A stretch of 6,680 nt of DNA from an uncultured Collinsella sp. (lineage in GTDB: Bacteria; Actinomycetota; Coriobacteriia; Coriobacteriales; Coriobacteriaceae): contig CABUCQ010000117.1 of the NCBI GenBank assembly GCA_902490095.1, positions 1 through 6,680 on the forward strand. The letters run 5' to 3'. Position 1 is the first letter of the stretch, and each line of letters opens with the position of its first letter. Both the position numbers and the translations under genes were made by a program. The notes beneath the pieces are model-generated. The model was given only the letters and a program-made list of their open reading frames with translations. It was not told the DNA's origin and searched no databases. Positions 5,210 to 6,680 of this stretch are shown here, piece after piece.

Positions 5210-6040
5210 TTAATACTGCCACATGTGGTTGACAGGGCCGGAGCCTTTGCCCATGTCAAGGCCGGCGGCGAGGGCGCCCGTTAGGTAGGCCTTGCCGGCG
5301 TTGACGGCATCGGCAAGATCCATACCCTGGGCCAGCGCACAGGCGATGGCGGACGAAAGCGTGCAGCCGGTACCATGCGTGTTGCCGGTCTCGATGCGCT
5401 TGTGGCGGAACCACGTGGTGAGCGGATCGCCCAGGTGGTTGCCCTCGTCATCGAGCGGTGCGGGCTCTGCTAGCACATCGTTGGCCTCGTTGACAAAATG
5501 CCCGCCCTTAACGAGAGACGCGCACCCAAAGCGGCGGGTGAGGAGCATAGCGGCATTTTGCTGCGTGCGCTCGGAATCGACCTCGTAATCGAGCAGCGCC
5601 ATGGCCTCGGGAATATTGGGCGTGATGACGGTCGCCAGTGGGAACAGGCGGCGTGTAAGCGCTTCGGCGGCGTCCTCTGCGATCAGGCGAGCGCCCGAGG
5701 TGGCGACCATGACGGGGTCGACGACGATATTTTGTGCGTCCCAGGCGCCCAGGCGGTCGGCGATAACCTCGATAATCTCGGCAGAGGAAACCATGCCGAT
5801 CTTGACGGCGCTGGGTCGGATATCGTCAAAAACGGCATCGATTTGCGCGGCGACAATATCCGGGGAGATGTTCTGTACGGCGGTGACGCCCAGGGTGTTC
5901 TGTGCGGTGATAGCGGTGATGGCCGTCTCGGCATACAGGCGGTGCGCCGTGATGGTCTTGATGTCGGCCTGAATGCCGGCACCACCGCTGGAATCTGATC
6001 CTGCGATGGACAGGACGGCGGGTACCTTACTGCGATCCAT
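5210..6040 (-). CDS. thiD: Hydroxymethylpyrimidine/phosphomethylpyrimidine kinase
   Basis: A 276-aa ribokinase-fold kinase of the thiamine pathway that phosphorylates HMP to HMP-P and then HMP-PP, the pyrimidine donor for thiamine-phosphate synthase. Seen: SIAGSDSSGGAGIQADIKT (11-29) with the substrate-binding loop, TAITAQNT (42-49) typical of ThiD, VVDPVMVATSG (106-116), TPNIPEA (140-146), SLVKGGH (175-181), and the anion-hole motif THGTGCTLSSA (221-231) with G223-T-G-C226. The length (260-280 aa) and the C-terminal GPVNHMWQY are ordinary for stand-alone ThiD, with no ThiE or tenA-like fusion. The start at ATG 6040 has AAGGGAG (6046-6052) about five bases ahead. It lies 182 bases downstream of thiC on the same strand, behind a hairpin and a fresh -10 element, so it may be transcribed both with thiC and alone. 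Pyridoxal kinase activity is an alternative for close relatives, but the thiC neighbour and the AQNT motif favour ThiD. Confidence 0.96.
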   Translation of the reverse strand: MDRSKVPAVLSIAGSDSSGGAGIQADIKTITAHRLYAETAITAITAQNTLGVTAVQNISPDIVAAQIDAVFDDIRPSAVKIGMVSSAEIIEVIADRLGAWDAQNIVVDPVMVATSGARLIAEDAAEALTRRLFPLATVITPNIPEAMALLDYEVDSERTQQNAAMLLTRRFGCASLVKGGHFVNEANDVLAEPAPLDDEGNHLGDPLTTWFRHKRIETGNTHGTGCTLSSAIACALAQGMDLADAVNAGKAYLTGALAAGLDMGKGSGPVNHMWQY

Positions 6041-6086
6041 GTTCGCTCCCTTGTTCGGTCGGATTCAAATGGGTCTTTAAGCCAGC

Positions 6087-6092
6087 ATTATA
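6087..6092 (-). promoter_or_regulatory. Candidate -10 element for thiD
   Basis: The minus strand reads TATAAT at 6092-6087, a perfect -10 hexamer about 47 bases upstream of the thiD ATG. No consensus -35 lies 16-18 bases upstream, because that position falls inside the terminator-like hairpin; the closest TCGACA (6119-6114) is 21 bases away. The call rests on the -10 and its position. Confidence 0.45.
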
Positions 6093-6097
6093 AAGAT

Positions 6098-6127
6098 GCC
6101 CGGGCCGACTCTATGTCGAACCCGGGC
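6098..6127 (-). terminator. GC-rich hairpin downstream of thiC, probable terminator
   Basis: GCCCGGG (6098-6104) pairs perfectly with CCCGGGC (6121-6127), and CGAC (6106-6109) with GTCG (6115-6118), around a five-base loop with a small internal bulge. On the minus strand it is followed by ATCTTTA, a short T-rich flank, about 95 bases past the thiC stop. It probably terminates or attenuates thiC transcription before thiD. No TPP aptamer is visible here. Confidence 0.65.
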
Positions 6128-6222
6128 GGGCGATGCAATCTTTACGCAAATGTAAGCAAATGTTCACACGTCAACAATTGAGGGGCGCCGGCTCGCCGCT
6201 AGAAGCGATCGCAGCGAGGAGT
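6128..6222. other. thiC-thiD intergenic DNA with a tandem GCAAATGT
   Basis: Non-coding. It contains GCAAATGT twice (6146-6153 and 6156-6163) at a 10-bp period, one helical turn, in an AT-richer patch. Near the thiC stop lies a GC-rich stretch with imperfect self-complementarity. No ORF with a ribosome site is apparent. Confidence 0.4.
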
Positions 6223-6680
6223 CTAGTCCTCCATGCCAAGGTCGATCGTCGTGCCCTCGAATACCTTGTTGACGGTGCGGACGGCGCACATCTTGCCGCA
6301 CATGGTACAGGTGCCCTCGGTGGCGGCAGGGGACTCCTCGTAGCGCTTCTTGCCGGTGACGGGATCGAGGGCGCACTTCCACATGGCGTCCCAGTCGAGC
6401 TTGCGGCGTGCCTGGCCCATCTTGTCGTCCATGAGGCCGTCGAGCACATCCTGGGCGTTGGGCAGGCACAGGTGCTCAGCGGGTGTCACGTAGCACAGGA
6501 AGTCGGCGCCGGAGCTCGCCGAGATGGCGCCACCGATGGCGGCGGTGATGTGGTCGTAGCCCACGCCGATATCGGTCACCAGCGGCCCCAGCACATAGAA
6601 CGGCGCATTATGGCACAGGCGCTTCTGCAGCTTCATGTTGGCGGCGATCTCGTCGAGCGCCATGTGACCCGGTCCCTCGA
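6223..6680 (-). CDS. thiC: Phosphomethylpyrimidine synthase ThiC, C-terminal part (runs off window)
   Basis: About 152 codons of the C-terminal part of ThiC, the radical-SAM enzyme that converts aminoimidazole ribotide to HMP-phosphate. The frame stays open to the window edge and begins in the conserved EGPGH motif (6678-6664), so the ATG at 6663 is internal and not the start. Seen in order: EGPGHMALDEIAANM, LCHNAPFYVLGPLVTDIGVGYDHI, GADFLCYVTPAEHL, then ARRKLDW and a C-terminal cysteine cluster CTMCGKMC (6309-6286). That cluster holds the [4Fe-4S] cluster that generates the radical. It reads C-x2-C-x3-C, whereas the motif usually quoted for ThiC is C-x2-C-x4-C. A short tail VNKVFEGTTIDLGMED follows. 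The N-terminal part, promoter and any TPP riboswitch would lie beyond 6680. It is upstream of thiD on the same strand. Confidence 0.96.
   Translation of the reverse strand, partial: EGPGHMALDEIAANMKLQKRLCHNAPFYVLGPLVTDIGVGYDHITAAIGGAISASSGADFLCYVTPAEHLCLPNAQDVLDGLMDDKMGQARRKLDWDAMWKCALDPVTGKKRYEESPAATEGTCTMCGKMCAVRTVNKVFEGTTIDLGMED

Noticed and set aside
4723..5259. Minus-strand frame opposite the SGNH gene
   Set aside because: Runs through the terminator hairpin and antisense to a gene with a full catalytic triad; no recognisable protein features.
5498..5998. Plus-strand frame opposite thiD
   Set aside because: Pure antisense of ThiD with no ribosome site; its G/D-rich text is the mirror of ThiD codons.
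6060..6100. Possible TPP riboswitch before thiD (minus strand ATAATGCTGGC resembles the GATAATGCCAGC of the TPP aptamer)
   Set aside because: The CTGAGA element, the ACCTGATCTGG part and the paired stems are missing; the resemblance comes from the -10 TATAAT followed by GCTGGC.
6223..6663. A complete 146-aa gene starting at ATG 6663
   Set aside because: The frame is open upstream to the window edge and encodes EGPGH, the conserved ThiC text directly preceding this internal Met.
1..6680. A novel defence, toxin-antitoxin or mobile system
   Set aside because: All large frames are assigned to metabolic, transport or single-gene families. No transposase, integrase, att-like repeats, CRISPR spacing or toxin/antitoxin pair is visible. 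The only candidate for unusual biology is the altered PARG-like protein.

Overview
The window is a GC-rich (about 60% by eye), densely coded stretch of bacterial chromosome. Protein style, codon use and gene content (Pit/DUF47 phosphate uptake, a microbial PARG-like protein, ThiD/ThiC with a short anaerobe-type ThiC tail) suggest a gut member of the class Coriobacteriia (Actinomycetota), most likely Collinsella or a close relative. That assignment is inference from recalled proteins, not from a search. I see no RNA gene, IS element, prophage, CRISPR array or obvious defence cassette.

Layout. Minus strand, 47-1787: a two-gene phosphate unit, read pit (low-affinity phosphate permease) then a DUF47/PhoU-like accessory protein. 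The 250-base divergent gap at 1788-2037 holds the regulatory region of pit and of the next gene. It contains an 11-bp-period direct repeat resembling a Pho box, a strong Shine-Dalgarno followed by a tiny in-frame ORF with a stop, and a promoter-like pair placed so that the plus-strand transcript would be nearly leaderless. Plus strand, 2038-5148: a 112-aa conserved-looking hypothetical protein, a Bax inhibitor-1 family membrane protein, a TIGR02452/microbial PARG-like protein, and an SGNH hydrolase of the MsAcT type. The last three are each followed by a good intrinsic terminator, so most of these genes look like separate transcription units. Minus strand, 5210-6680: thiD and the 3' part of thiC, both for the pyrimidine half of thiamine. 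A hairpin and a new -10 element lie between them.

How the genes fit together. Pit with DUF47 makes phosphate uptake and its control. ThiC makes HMP-phosphate from AIR, and ThiD phosphorylates HMP and HMP-P to HMP-PP. The middle genes have no evident shared pathway. The most unusual protein is the PARG-like one: its signature reads GGG-x7-QEA instead of GGG-x6-8-QEE, so the residue at the catalytic glutamate position is alanine. It also carries an acidic Ala/Glu/Pro insertion ahead of the core and charged tails. It may be a non-hydrolytic ADP-ribose binder or an enzyme with altered chemistry. No intergenic gap exceeds 300 bases.
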